A stretch of DNA of 64,000 bases from Kitagawia praeruptora (GCA_037693485.1 CM075351.1:102194001-102258000); one strand, 5' to 3'. Positions 34,390-47,075 are shown, counted from the stretch's first letter. The notes: a model not told the origin generated them from the sequence alone. Numbers and translations are program-made.

Positions 34390-36498
34390 TTTGATTATCG
34401 TCATTGATGTATATTGTGTTAAGAGTTAGATTGATACCAAATGTCAAGCGTGCTTATGATTTTGTTGGAATTGAGTGATACACTTACCCTTGTTCTTCAG
34501 TGAATATTCTTTTGTGAGTGGATTGTGAGTGTTTGCTTCTTGACATCCCGAGTTTTGTCTCAAAGATGTACTCTTGTAGGCTTAGCATGTTTACTAACTT
34601 ATTCCTACACTTGACATGGGCTTCTGAGAACTTATGCATGTTCATTGAGTAGACTATGTGAATACTTGCACTTTCGACACCAAGACATTGTGTATTTACT
34701 TTGATTCTTAAGTTGAAATGGCATGAGAGGATTTGAAGGTATGGTAGGATATTAGTAGTAGATTAATTGCATTTTCATTTAGTTGCATTCATGCATTGCA
34801 TTGCATTAGGTTAAATGGATTTTGTGGGTACATTCGCTATAGGCCATTACGAGACCTTACTCGTCCACTAGGGCTGCCTAGGGATTTAAAGGGCTTGTTG
34901 CATATGCCAAATGCAACCGTGATCACCTACGGCAGTGGTACTAGCTAGTTAGTTAGTTGTAATTGTTTATGCTTGAGGACAAGTATCGGTTTAAGTTTGG
35001 GGGTGTGATAAGTGGAATTTTATATCCACTTGGAGCATTCTAAATCGGCTTAAATTGATTGTCTTGGACTCAAGTTTCTTGTAGTTTTGATGTGTTTTGC
35101 TTAGTTGTGCAGATTTACGAGAATGTTGATTAAGGTTGATGCTTCTATCGTTTTTGGAGGATTAATTGATTAAAATTCGGATTTTCCAGGAAGACTGCGC
35201 AGCTTACACTGTTTTGGCCATATCTTGAGTTCTAGAAGTCCATTTTCAGCGATCTTACAGCTCACGCGAAGCTTGGGAAATTTTCTATAACTTGGGACAG
35301 ATAGCAGGTGCAAAGAACGTAGGGAATAAATTCGCGCACGTGTTCTTTATGAAGCATTGCTGGGAAATTACTTTTTTGCCCTTTTCAAGTTCTAATTATA
35401 TTTCGGGCAGTTTTTAGAACCTTAATTGAATTTTAATTGTAATAGAAGGTAATTCTTGCTGGGCAAGAAATCTAGAGCCTATTTAAACACATCTCAGCAT
35501 TGTAATTTGTATCATCGTTTTATTATTGTAACCAGCTTAGATCTGCAAGGGAGAAAATGAGAGAAGGATTCAACGCTCAGTGACAAGCACGGATCTAGAT
35601 CTACTTCATCTTTTGTATACGTTGGATTATAGATTTGTTTTCTCAACTCTTTATTTTTATAAAATTATTGCTTCCTTCTTCCATATCCTGTTTATTATCA
35701 TATTTTCATCAAATCCCATGACGATGAACGGTTCAATTATGGGCTAATCGTTGTCATGGGATTCTAACGGAGTTATTTATGTAGCTTAGTAGTTTGATTG
35801 CTTTAAAGATTGCGTGTGGTGAATTCTTGATATCCTTTTATGGTTGTGTTTAATGTATTTAAATGCGTCGCGAACATCTAACTTGTTAATCTCTTGCGAA
35901 ACGAGAGTCGATCTTGAGATTTAGAACTTGCCAAGCTAGCATAGGATAGGTTAATGTTTAACATCATGATTTGTGGCATGAATAGAGATATTATGCTGCC
36001 CTATGTGATCTATGTGGATAACTTGTGCTTAAACCTTTATGTTTTCAAATTCTATAGAGATATAGGGTCTAAACATAATTGGTGTCTACCCATCTTCTAT
36101 CTCTTTTGTGGATGCATGTGTAGTTTGGTACTAGTATACCGAGAGGTAACTTTTACTTGTTTCGTGTTGTCCGATCAGATATCAAATCCCGCATGTGTAT
36201 TGGTTAAAGGCATCGACTCTAAGTGAAGTATTTAATGAAGTTAGGATCCCATGTTTATTCTCATATAAGTAATTCGATTTTAATTCTCGTCAATTAGTTA
36301 ATTCTTAGATTTATAAATTGCATCTTAGTATAATTTAGATAATCAAACCCAAATTTGTTACTTTTCTTAGCAGTGAATTAAAACTATACATTGTTGCATA
36401 GGCATATTTACTGATTGAAACTTAACCAGATCTCTGCGGAACGAACTTAATTTATATTACTTGTGACTACGTGCGCTTGCGTAATTTTTAGCATAACA
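34390..36498 (+). mobile_element. 3' end of a Ty3/gypsy element with one LTR
   Basis: 34400-35005 is internal sequence ending in a purine tract, AAGTTTGGGGGTG, just before TGATAAGTGGAATTTTATATCC at 35006. The LTR appears to run to GCATAACA at 36498, about 1.5 kb, and is AT-rich with no gene. The internal piece near 34810-34935 (GGGCTTGTTGCATATGCCAA, TAGGGCTGCCTAGGGATTTA) is found inverted at 42185-42300 inside the gypsy element at 41077-48888, so the two are relatives in opposite orientation. The 5' part of the element is missing. Confidence 0.7.
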
Positions 36499-36731
36499 AT
36501 GGCGGAGTTTATGAACAGTCCCCAGATCATGAAGAAATCCCATTTAACGGAAAAGATGGTTTTACCCTTGTCAATATAACGTTAACGGGCCTCATTTGAC
36601 CGAAGTCGGTAAAAGGGGTACAAAGTGAACCGCCAAAACATGTTATGGGATGCAAATTGAATTTATATGAAGTTTGGATTAAAATTGCGATTGGCCAAAA
36701 CCACAGGGATGTAATATGCAATTAACTCTAT

Positions 36732-37470
36732 ATATATATAGGGTTGATTCAAGTGAGAACCATTGTCTAAATGAGAATTGGAGAACCATTGGATCCTACT
36801 GCATAACCTATTTTATTTCGTAATAAAAATATAGTGTCCTACTATTGAATTTCAAAGTTATGCACATGAAATTAAAATTTCTACAATTGAACTTGCTTCT
36901 TCTACAAAGTTCTACAACTGAACTTACTTACCATTATTGAGTTTTCCTGCAAATCTATTTTGTTTCGTATTAAAAATATAGTGTTCTGCTACTGAATTTC
37001 AAAGTTATGCAAATGAAATTAAAAGTTCTACAATTGAACTTGCTTTTTCTACAAAGTTCTACAAGTGAAATTACTTTTTTAACAAACATTTTGCTGCTAA
37101 ACTTAAAAGCCTGAATTTAAAGTTATTCACATGAAACTATAATTTCTACAAATGAACTTACTTCTTCTACAAAGGCCTACAACTAAACTTACTTACTTTT
37201 CAGTTTTATTGCAGAATCTATTTGGTTTCGTACTAAAAATATAGTGTTCTCCTACTGAACTTCAAAGTTATGCACATGACAATAAAAGTTCTACAAAGTT
37301 CTACGACTGAACATACTTTTTTCAACAAATATTCTTCTGCTGAACATAAAAATTATGCATCTGAATTTTAAAGTCAAACATATGAATTCTAACGTTCCGC
37401 TACTGAACTTATTAGAGTTCTCAGGTTCTCAGTTTAGTCAGTTTAGTGTGGTTCTCCATAGAGCGTGACC
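36732..37470. mobile_element. Non-coding element D between (TA)n tracts
   Basis: Begins GGGTTGATTCAAGTGAGAAC after (TA)n and ends TGGTTCTCCATAGAGCGTGACC before (TA)n. GTGAGAACCA and TGGTTCTC are inverted. The interior has about three copies of a unit with AAAAATATAGTGTTCT, TCTACAATTGAACTTGC and TTCTACAAAGTTCTACAA. It resembles elements B and C at 12162-12972 in layout. Confidence 0.5.
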
Positions 37471-37504
37471 ATATATATATATACATATATATGGTTCTCC
37501 ATGA

Positions 37505-37568
<64 letters not shown>
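37471..37568. repeat. (TA)n microsatellite
   Basis: Nearly pure TA from 37506 to 37568. A shorter TA tract at 37471-37494 is separated from it by TGGTTCTCCATGACC, a second copy of the element D end. Confidence 0.95.
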
Positions 37569-37570
<2 letters not shown>

Positions 37571-38201
37571 CGAAAATTTATATTATTTATTTCAAAATTT
37601 TAATATACAAGCAAATGGGACTGTCTTTTAGAATACCTTTATACATATAATATTTTATTTAATTATCTTTTGTAATTTATTTTGTTACTAATAAAAAGTT
37701 AATATTAAAATGTGAATACTAGAATTGAAAAATAAATCAAAATCATCTGTGTATCGCACTAGTTAATTTAATAACCACTAGAGAAAACTTATTCAAGATT
37801 TTGATCATTAAATTAAGACCAAATTAATAAGGGCGGTAAGATCTTAAAAACATAGATGAGAACTATTGGATTTAATTTTAAAAATAGTATTTGGTTATTA
37901 ATATAATTATTGTGATATTCAAATACTAAAAAGTGTATATTAATTATTCAAATCAAATATAAATAGGTTTCGTGAGTGGGATAAGTATAACCCCTTTATT
38001 TGTTTAGCAACAACATGGTCGGAAATTTGCCCAAAATCAAAAACTTTGCTTCACTTTTGAAACACCTTATGGTCAGATATCCATATGTAGGCCATCAAGG
38101 TAGGTGCTACCCCGTCGTCTAACTTCTAGTGTGTATTGCAAATACTACATGAACTCCACTTGATCCTTGTACCAAAAGGCCACTGCTAGAATTTGTTCAT
38201 A
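37569..38201. other. Spacer without genes
   Basis: AT-rich to about 37970. 37980-38200 is more complex (ATGGTCGGAAATTTGCCC, GGCCATCAAGGTAGGTGC) and could be old host sequence, but no reading frame or splice pattern can be supported. Confidence 0.3.
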
Positions 38202-39182
38202 TCTATACTATATTATAATAAGCAAAAAGGGGTATAATTTTTAGTTGGTTACCCCTATTTTTGGTTATCCCCATTTTTGGTTATCCCTATCAGCAACTCA
38301 AATAGATCATCACCCTTAGATTTAACAATACTAAAATACTAAAAGTTGTTATATGCAGAAGGTCCAAGGTTCGATTCCCGCCAACAACATATTAATTTAT
38401 ATTTAATACTAAAAATTATTATATACAAATATGTAAGGTTTGAATTCTTTCAATAACATATTAAAATCAATATTTATAATATTATATTATATTATAAATA
38501 AATTATAAAATATTAAAAGTAAATACTAAAATACTAAAAGTTGTTATATGCAGAAGGTCCAAGGTTCGATTCCCGCCAACAACATATTAATTTATATTTA
38601 ATACTAAAAATTATTATATACAAATATGTAAGGTTTGAATTCTTTCAATAACATATTAAAATCAATATTTATAATATTATATTATATTATAAATAAATTA
38701 TAAAATATTAAAAGTAACCCGTGCATCAGCAACTCAAATAGATCATGACCGTTAGATTTAACAATACTAAAATACTAAAAGTTGTTATATGCTGAAGGTC
38801 CAAGGTTCGATTCTAGCCAACAACATATTAATTATTATTTAATACTAAAAATTATTATATACAAATATGTAAGGTTTGAATTCTTTCAATAACATATTAA
38901 AATCAATATTTATAATATTATATTATATTATAAATAAATTATAAAATAATAAAAATAAATACTAAAATACTAAAAGTTGTTATATGCAGAAGGTCCAAGG
39001 TTCGATTCCCGCCAACAACATATTAATTTATATTTTAATACTAAAATTTATTATATACAAATATATAAGGTTTGAATTTTTTCAATAACATATTAAAATC
39101 AATATTTATAATATTATATTATATTATAAATAAATTATAAAATATTAAAAGTAACCCGTGCTTTGCACGGGCTATAAGCTAG
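38202..39182 (+). mobile_element. Non-autonomous Helitron A
   Basis: Starts TCTATACTATATTATAATAA after an A and ends with the hairpin CCCGTGCTTTGCACGGG followed by CTATAAGCTAG, the classic plant Helitron 3' end (hairpin then CTAG). Inside are four copies of a unit of about 195 bp containing AAGTTGTTATATGCAGAAGG and GGTTCGATTCCCGCC. A break near 38718 (AACCCGTGCATCAGCAACTC) joins a truncated 3' hairpin to a repeat of the 5' region. No RepHel gene. Confidence 0.85.
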
Positions 39183-40941
39183 TCTATACTATTATATAAA
39201 TTCCGAAACATTAAAAGTTTGGTTGGTCGGTTGGTTGGTACCTGTTGAATTTACCTAATTACCCTTACTTAATTACAGATAAAATCTTTTTTTATATTTT
39301 ATCTAACTAAAATTTTTGTTTTACTAATCAATTTCCTTTTTCAGGTTAAACATGTTACCTTTAAAATTTTTGTTTTACTAATCAATTTCCTTTTTCAGGT
39401 TAAACATGTTACCGTTTCTTTTCTTTTTAATAACTAAACAGTTTCCTTTTTCAGTTAAAATATAATATCTTTTATATTTTATCTAACTAAAAAGAATATT
39501 ATAATTACTATTAACTAATTAATTAATTTTTTCATTCAAATTATCTTTTCTCTTTTCTCTAACTAAAATATCTCTTTTTCCAATTATATCACGAGTTACC
39601 TTTTAAAAATCTTCTTTTATATTTTATTTAACTAAAATTTCTACATTACAAATCAACCTACTTTTTCAGGTTAAACGTATTACATTTTTTTTAATAACTA
39701 AGCAGTTTCCTTTTTCAGGTGGTACCTATTGAATTTACCTAATTACCCTTACTTAATTACAGATAAAATATTTTTTTATATTTTATCTAACTAAAATTTT
39801 TGTTTTACTAATCAATTTCCTTTTTCAGGTTAAACATGTTACCTTTAAAATTTTTGCTTTACTAATCAATTTCCTTTTTCAGGTTAAGCATGTTACCTTT
39901 TTTTTTCTTTTTAATAACTAAGCAGTTTTCTTTTTCAGTTAAAATATAATATTTTTTATATTTTATCTAACTAAAAAGCATATTATAATTACTATTAACT
40001 AATTAATTAATTTTTTCGTTCAAATTATCTTTTCTCTTTTCTCTAACTAAAATATCTCTTTTTCCAATTATATCACGAGTTACCTTTTAAAAATCTTCTT
40101 TTATATTTTATTTAACTAAAATTTTTACTTTACAAATCAACCTACTTTTAAGGTTAAACGTGTTACCTTTTTTTCTAATAACTAAGCAGTTTCTTTTTTC
40201 AGGTAAAATATAATATCTTTTATATTTTATCTAATTAAAAAAAATTATAAATACTGTTAACTAATAAAAAAAAAATTCTTTTCACTTTTCTCTAACTAAA
40301 ATATTTTTTTCCAATTATATAACGGGTTACCTTTTTCAGCCAAAACAAGTTACCTTTTTTATTTTCTCTAACTAAAACCTCTCTTTTTCAAATTATATCA
40401 CGGGCGATTCTATTTAATAAAAATAAAATCATAATATTATAATGCTATTAATTAACCGATTACCTTTTCAACTAAAAATGTATCATCTTTTTTATTTTTT
40501 CTAATTAAATTCCTTTTTTTAGAAATATCACGGTAACATTAATTTCTCATTTTCTAAAAATATTACCTGCAATTTTATTTAGTAAAATAACAATTAAATT
40601 ATAGGTACTATAAACTAATCAATTACCATTTTCACCCTAAAGTATGTCACCTTTTAATTTTCACGTTATCTTTTTCTATTTTTTCAAACTAAAATCTCTC
40701 TTTTTCCAATTATATCACGGACGGTTCTATTTAATAAAATTAAATAATATACACTCAAAAATATCTCACCATATATTCAAATCATTATTTTTAGTAATAA
40801 ATAAGAATCGTTAGATCTAATAATAAAATATATTACATGATTAAATTAATTTACTAAAAATTCAAAGTTCATAATTATAATGTTAAATAAATTTTATAAC
40901 CAATCAAAAGAAACCCGTGGTTCGCACGGGTTATAAGCTAG
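39183..40941 (+). mobile_element. Non-autonomous Helitron B, directly abutting A
   Basis: Begins TCTATACTATTATATAAATT at the base after the CTAG of Helitron A and ends CCCGTGGTTCGCACGGG then TTATAAGCTAG, followed by T. The interior has a duplication of about 480 bp (TTGAATTTACCTAATTACCC near 39244 and 39728) and many TTTCCTTTTTCAGGTTAAAC copies. No coding sequence. Confidence 0.87.
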
Positions 40942-41076
40942 TATTACTAAATTCTACTTTGGTACTATAGTACTTGCACGACCTGACTTGTTCCCGTTTG
41001 GTTTAAATGAATTAGTGTTTGAAAAATTGGCGCTGCTGTTTGATTCTTTCCTTGACACCATCTCAAGTTTGTTGGA

Positions 41077-42093
41077 TGATATGGTGAAAATGTGACATTT
41101 AAAATCGCAAGCGCACGATCAAGTTTTAATATTTATGATTCGATCCATAGAGATTAATATTTTCGTAAACCTTAATTTTTAATTTAGGCGAACTAGACCA
41201 TTTAAATTTTAAGAATAATTTATTTATTTAACAACTAATTGCGAGCTAGCATATTTCTAATAAATTGGGTAAAGAGAAAAATATGTACATAAGAACAGAA
41301 TTAAACAAAGCTTGAGATATGAAAATGATGAATGAAAACTAGTGGCCACAATTTGTGTTAACAAATCACCAAACCCACAATAAAATTGAGATTTAAAGGG
41401 GCGTAACTAATATTAAAACGAAAATTAAAATTACGAAAACAAATTCTTCAAATCGATACTTTCAATCCCGTGTGGTTAGCATTGCTACTTTGTCCACCCG
41501 ATAATTTACGAAGATAAGGAAATGAAGAGCAAGGAGAGAAATGAAAGAGAAGTGCAAGAATTAAAATGAAGCTTGAAATTGCATAAAAATAAAAAGTGTT
41601 TACAAAAAGAAAAATATTACAACTAAATTTTTGGAAGATGAACTACTAATAACCTAATTGTAGTATTTAAGCTAATGGTGTCTTTTTACAAGAGAATGAT
41701 GAAGGTATTTATAGAAGATTTTTAAGGTTTAGGGTTGGTGTGGGTTAATCCTAGCCATCCATTTTGGTTGGTGTGGGTTAATCCTAGCCATCCATTTTGG
41801 TTGGTGTGGGTTAATCCTTTGGTTGGTGTGGGTTAATCCTAGCCCTCCATTTTGGTTGGTGTGGGTTAATCCTAGCCCTCCATTTTGGTTGGCTACAAAA
41901 ATGCACCACCACCCCTGGCTTTTCCTTTTCTTTTTGTTTTGGTCCTTCTTTTTCTTCTTTTGTCATTTATTTCTCTATTTTGTCATTTCTTCAGTTTTCT
42001 CGAATTTTCCTGAAATACAACAAAATAATTTATTAAAATACGAATTCAAACAATAAATAGGCAATAAAAATATGCAAAATTATGCACTAATCA
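41077..42093 (-). repeat. 3' LTR of the gypsy element
   Basis: 1017 bp, almost identical to 47905-48888. The length difference comes mainly from one extra copy of the GGTTGGTGTGGGTTAATCCT repeat near 41725-41880. The short open frame there is read from LTR sequence and occurs in both copies. Confidence 0.93.
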
Positions 42094-43727
42094 AATGCCC
42101 CCATACCTATCTTTTGCTCGTCCTCGAGTAAAACAAAAACAAAAAGATATCTTGATAAAAAGTCCTATACTCCTTTTCGTAGGTGTGATGATTGCATTTG
42201 GCATATGCAACAAGCCCTTTAAACCCCTAGGCAGCCCTAGTGGACGAGTGCGGTCTCGTGAGGGTTTATAGTGAATTTACCCACAAAATCCATTTTTTTT
42301 TCTGCCAAGTCTCAAGTATGCAACATATCAAAGTACTCCACACAAGTAAACCTCAATCGCACAATACTGAAAGTCTGTTCACTTACACATCATATGTACA
42401 AGACTATCCAAGTAAGCACACAGTCTATGTAGACAAAAAGATCATGAAATATATATCAATGCCGCATTCAATGAGTAACATGCTATGGATAGAAAATCTC
42501 ACATAACTCTCACATCTCACAAGTGTATAGGTGAAGTGTATTCGCTCAAGTTCAATCAATTAAGTCATGTGCTACCATATGCTTGGTTGTCCACCAAATC
42601 TCCAATACTTTGAATACATGCATGCACAAATCAAAAGGTATTTGTTAAAGGTTGTAACATGGCTAAGGTGAAGGGTAGGGAATCAAGAAAAAGGCTAACA
42701 AGTGGCTAACTCGACAAACTAATAGAGCACAATGTTCATTTCTAATTAAAGCACTCAACATGAAATTTCGATCGTGTAAAAGCTGATCAGATTCTCACAA
42801 GCATTAAACCCCAAGCACATGTACTTTTCTATTTCATATGGCACAAAACCAATGAACACAACTTTACTTGACCCTTTCTTTTCTTTTCTTTTTTTTTTCT
42901 TTTTTTTTTTTTACAATATTCCCACCCAATTTTCACACTTTAACAAAGAAATCCCCACACGATGCACTCACCAACCCTCAAATGAATCAAAATGCTCTAC
43001 TAGTAAATCAAGAGAAGAATAAACAAGTAGGCTCAAGAATTTAGATTGGTGATACAAAAATAACAGATATAAAGCTCAAAGGGGTTCACTAAGGATATAT
43101 GATTCAAGGATACTGTTTGGATAGATACGGTTAATCCTAGTGCCTTTATCATTTTCATGCATGCAGATATCCTGTAATTTCAAAATGGTTTAAAGCAAGT
43201 TCTAGAGCAACATGTCAAATGATGAACTACACACAACAATAAAATTTGATCGATATAAAATGTACTAATCATAAATTAGGCTCAAGATCTCACAAGGTGA
43301 AAGCATGCTTTAGTACTCACTAAATTTGACAAAGACATATCTCAAGTTTTATAATTTTCGCAAGCACGTACAAGGAATCATCAAGTAACAACTAACTTTC
43401 AGAGATATGACATGTCAAATAATCATTTAAAATAAGCTCACAAGATGTGTACCTATCCCTGTTAACACACTATGAGACGAGGCAATTAATTTTCTAATTT
43501 TCAATTTTTTTTTGGATTTTTCAATTTTTTATGTATTTACACTAAGAACCCTCCCCCATACCTAAATCATGCATTGTCCTCAATGTATGCAAATGCAAGA
43601 AAAATGAGGTATAAACAAAAGTGAACGAAAACTCCCCTGAAAATAAGCAAGATAATTGTTCCTCTAGACTGAACATATCTTCAAGTTTTCCTTGCTTAAT
43701 TCTTTCCACATAGCACGAATACTCCCC
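42094..43727. other. 3' noncoding interior of the gypsy element
   Basis: No pol or other reading frame is recognisable. Sequence near 42185-42300 is the inverse of 34810-34935 in the related element. A T-rich tract lies at 42875-42912. Confidence 0.6.
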
Positions 43728-45254
43728 TTAGATTTTCCTTCCCCAAAATAAATTTAAATCCGTGTCAGCAACCTTTTCCTTGCCTTTATTACGCCTTTTA
43801 GCTTCTTGCTCATCCACCTTCTCCCCCTCAGTTGGGTTATCCTCCAGAATAGTTGGATGTGGAGTGGGGAAATTAGACGAAGCTGTCTTCATCAAGGAAT
43901 TAATTGCATGACTAAACTGGGCTGCCATGGAACTTAATTGAGCCTAGATTGCATCATTTTGAATAAGTTGCAAATTTTTTATTTCTGCAATGGACTCACG
44001 GATATGTGGCAACTCGTTCTCCAATGTTTGGACCTGTGCAAGGAGTCTGTTGTATCCCGTTCTGGTTATAGGTGCATGTGGTTGAGTAGGTTACACACTC
44101 TCATGTCCTGCTTGTGTTTCTCTCAACTCTTGTCCAAAACTTCCACCGAGATGCGTATCTGCAAATGAAATCATCCTAAGTCCTTTGTCGGATGGTGCAA
44201 TGAAAGTTCGGGAGCTTCCAACCTCTCGTGAAGCAGTTTGCCGACCACTGGTAAAGATTGGCAAATCTGGAAAAAGATCCAGGGATTTTCTCTCTGGGAG
44301 GTTAAACTTGAATGGATTAAATAGCACAAGACCCAAGTTTCCCTCAAATGTCTCGGGTTCGCTAGGTTTACTCCGTTTAGCATGAGGTAGATTGGCTGCT
44401 GTAGCAAACTCCATATGTGGTGCTGTTCTTACTGAATTTGGTAACGGAAGTGGGACAGTCTTTAGATATTCAGTTAGGACTGTAGGCACATCCGTATAGC
44501 TCTTATTTCTTTTGTAATTAATTACATTCGCCTTCATGGAAGAACATTCCACATCTCTACCATTGTCCAAGCGCATCCTGTCTGCATCACTCAAAAAATC
44601 ATTTAATATTAGCTATAGAAATCTTGGATATAGACATTTGACCCTTTGAGTTTGGACATCCCTTGTTCCTAGTTGCTTCATCTTCAAAATAATTTGACCA
44701 AGCACTATCTTACCAAAATTAATCCTCAAATTGTTGGCGACCTCATACCCTATTGTTTGAATAAATTCAGATATTCGATCTAGATTTGTTCTTTCTGAGG
44801 AAAAAACATGGTTAAGAATGTGGAAGAAGAAATTCCAATACTGGGTTAGATATGATCTAGAGAGATTATCAGTATTGAAATTACCATCTTGGTACCTTAT
44901 AAGACGAAAGAACCTTTTAATCTGGTCAGGTGTAGGATCAGAAACGAGATTTTCCATAGGAAAATGAAGAATTCGATTAACATCTCGTTCAGTGACCCTA
45001 ATCGACCTACCAAACAGTTGATAGGTGATTGCACACCCGTCCTCTCCAGAAGTGTTAACCGCACTGCAATATAATTCACGCAAGGCATCATGGTTAAGAG
45101 GCACTGGTGTAACTAGAGCATAGCGAATTACCGAATGTTCATTCAGAAATTGTGCCCAAGCTCGAAACTGCTCATCCCGGATGGTGTTGATTTCCTGAAT
45201 GGAAGTAGGATTAACTCTAGCAATCAAGAAGCTTCCCTGCATTTCCATTTTCAA
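43728..45254 (-). pseudogene. Extra open frame downstream of pol in the gypsy element
   Basis: A single minus-strand frame runs from 45254 to 43728, broken only by stops near 44613, 44091 and 43945. The first part (213 residues: QFRAWAQFLNEHSVIRYALV, YQLFGRSIRVTERDVNRILH, NNLRINFGKIVLGQIILKMK) resembles uncharacterised plant retrotransposon-associated proteins. The last part has heptad-like helical sequence (LLAQVQTLENELPHI, IAEIKNLQL) and a basic tail (KRRNKGKEK). In the element's own orientation it lies where env-like extra genes sit in Athila/Tat-type elements. I see no signal peptide or membrane anchor, so env function is not supported. Confidence 0.5.
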
Positions 45255-45579
45255 GATAGCTAGATTGTGAGATCTTTTCCCTGGGAGGTTGAAGTTTTCA
45301 GCAATTGTGTGTATATGCTCTGGATATCTGAAATGCTGATATTTAACACAGACAAAAGCTCATTGTTTATAAGGTTTCAAAGATTAGCGGTTAGGTGATA
45401 TAGTACAAGCTATGTACTAGCTTTCCGCTTCCTTTTCTTCTTCTAGCTCCAACCCTACTTTCTCTTTTTGTCTCCAAAGTCTTCCTCGAGCCACACAATG
45501 CTCCTTCTTTTTCAACAACAAAAAATATTTGCATGGCCCTACTAAATCAATTCAGTGGGGATGAGTTCTCGATGAACAA

Positions 45580-46044
45580 TTATATAAAGAGGAAAATAAA
45601 AAAAAAACAAAAAAATATCCTAAAAATTACAGAATAAATAAATAAAAATAAAAATAATAATAATAAAATAAATTTGAAAAACTCCCCTAATGCATAAGCA
45701 TGAAGTGTCGAGGCACTGAATGTCGAAGCATGAAGTGACACTCCAAAAAGACCAAAAACCTGTTGCACGAGACCACCACGAATAAAATCAAGAGCATCAA
45801 TAGTTGTTTTAACTCTGCACAAAGTTTCCAAACAAGCATTAACAAATTTAGCTACTACATCAATAAATAATAATTGATCAAGAAAATATGTAGTTTTGGA
45901 AAAGTTTGTTATAAAGCAACGATAAAACTCACAGCCTCGAAAACGCCGAACTCCCTTAATATTCATGTGAGGTGGAGGCTCGGGTGGTGGTTCTTCTCCA
46001 TTCCTTACTTTCTCTGGAGCTATCTGATCCTCTTGGCTTATCAC
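45580..46044 (-). pseudogene. Small reverse-transcriptase remnant of the gypsy element
   Basis: GVRRFRGCEFYRCFITNFSK is recognisably the gypsy RT thumb/connection motif (usually G-R-FLGHAGFYRRFI-FS). NACLETLCRVKTTI follows, matching the usual A-C-AF--LK segment. The catalytic RT motifs before it are absent. The frame then drifts into low-complexity Phe/Leu sequence, so only the first 90 or so residues are meaningful. It follows the gag-like frame almost directly, marking a large internal deletion. Confidence 0.6.
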
Positions 46045-46052
46045 ATCAAAGA

Positions 46053-47075
46053 TTAAGGAGACACTTCCATCTTTCCCCCTTCTTGAGAAACATGATCTAA
46101 GACCGTCTGATCAAGAGTGGAATTAGGCGGCTTCAAATCGGGTGTCGGCGGCTCACCTACGGAATCCTTAACAATGAATTTATGATCAAAAGAACTATCC
46201 TCAATTATGGTTTCATGTTTGGAACAAATGTCTTTCAATTTATCTAACATCTCTTCTGAAGAAAAATCCTTAACTAACTCATGAATTTCTCGATTAGTCT
46301 CGTGATTAAGTTTGAAATCCTCATTAAGAAGAGTCTCAATTTCACTATCCTCCAAACTCGACCATGTGACACTCTTATTGACTGGCTCAATTTGGTCTAG
46401 ACCATGATTCAAGAGGGATGGATTAGGTTCAGATATCAAATTCTCTCTCTCATAAATGGTGTTGACTAACTGACTCATTTGAATCTCTAACTTAGATATG
46501 GCTTGAGCATTAGAATTCAAAATCTGCCTATCTTGGGTCACTGTTTGCATGAAGGTTTGTTGGGATTTTATCAAATCCTCCGTACTCTTTTCTAAAGAAT
46601 TAAATCTCGCATCTGAATCATTAAATTCAGGAGGGTTCAAAGGTTCCTGAATCAGGTTCAGATAAGGATTATGATTTTGAACAACAAAAGAGCTAGGATT
46701 GAGGTTTTCAAAGGAGGGTTAAGCATGAATTAAATGAGTTTGTGCTTCTAATAACGCCTCAATACTCCTTTCTAAAAAAATTACACCCTTATCCGAATCA
46801 CTAAAGTTGTAGCTTAGAGATGTTTGAATCAGGTTTAAATAAGGATCAACATTTTGAGTATGATAAGAGTTATGATTTGGCATTTGAAAAGAAGGTTGAG
46901 GAGCTAGGTAGTTTTGATCACAATCCCATGAGAAATTTGTGTGATTCCCCCAACCGGGATTGTAGGTAGGTACAAATGGGTCATTCCTAAGGGTTTGTTG
47001 ACACATAGAATTATCTTGCCCAAATTCAAAACAATTTGTAAACCCTTGAGTATAAGAATTATAATTTGACCACAT
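46053..47075 (-). pseudogene. Gag-like C-terminal region of the gypsy element
   Basis: Two frames (47075-46719 and 46640-46053). The first is rich in Asn, Tyr, Gln and Pro (NYNSYTQGF, NPGWGNHTNFSWDC), as in the hinge after the gag nucleocapsid of plant gypsy elements. The second has the helical segment SLEKSTEDLIKSQQTFMQTV and AISKLEIQMSQLVNTIYE, equivalent to the common LE-Q-GQLA motif. The capsid and zinc knuckle lie outside what I can recognise. Not expected to form particles. Confidence 0.6.

Noticed and set aside
41823..42056. 77-codon frame present in both LTRs
   Set aside because: It starts in the GGTTGGTGTGGGTTAATCCT repeat of the LTR and continues in T-rich sequence; it is antisense to the element.
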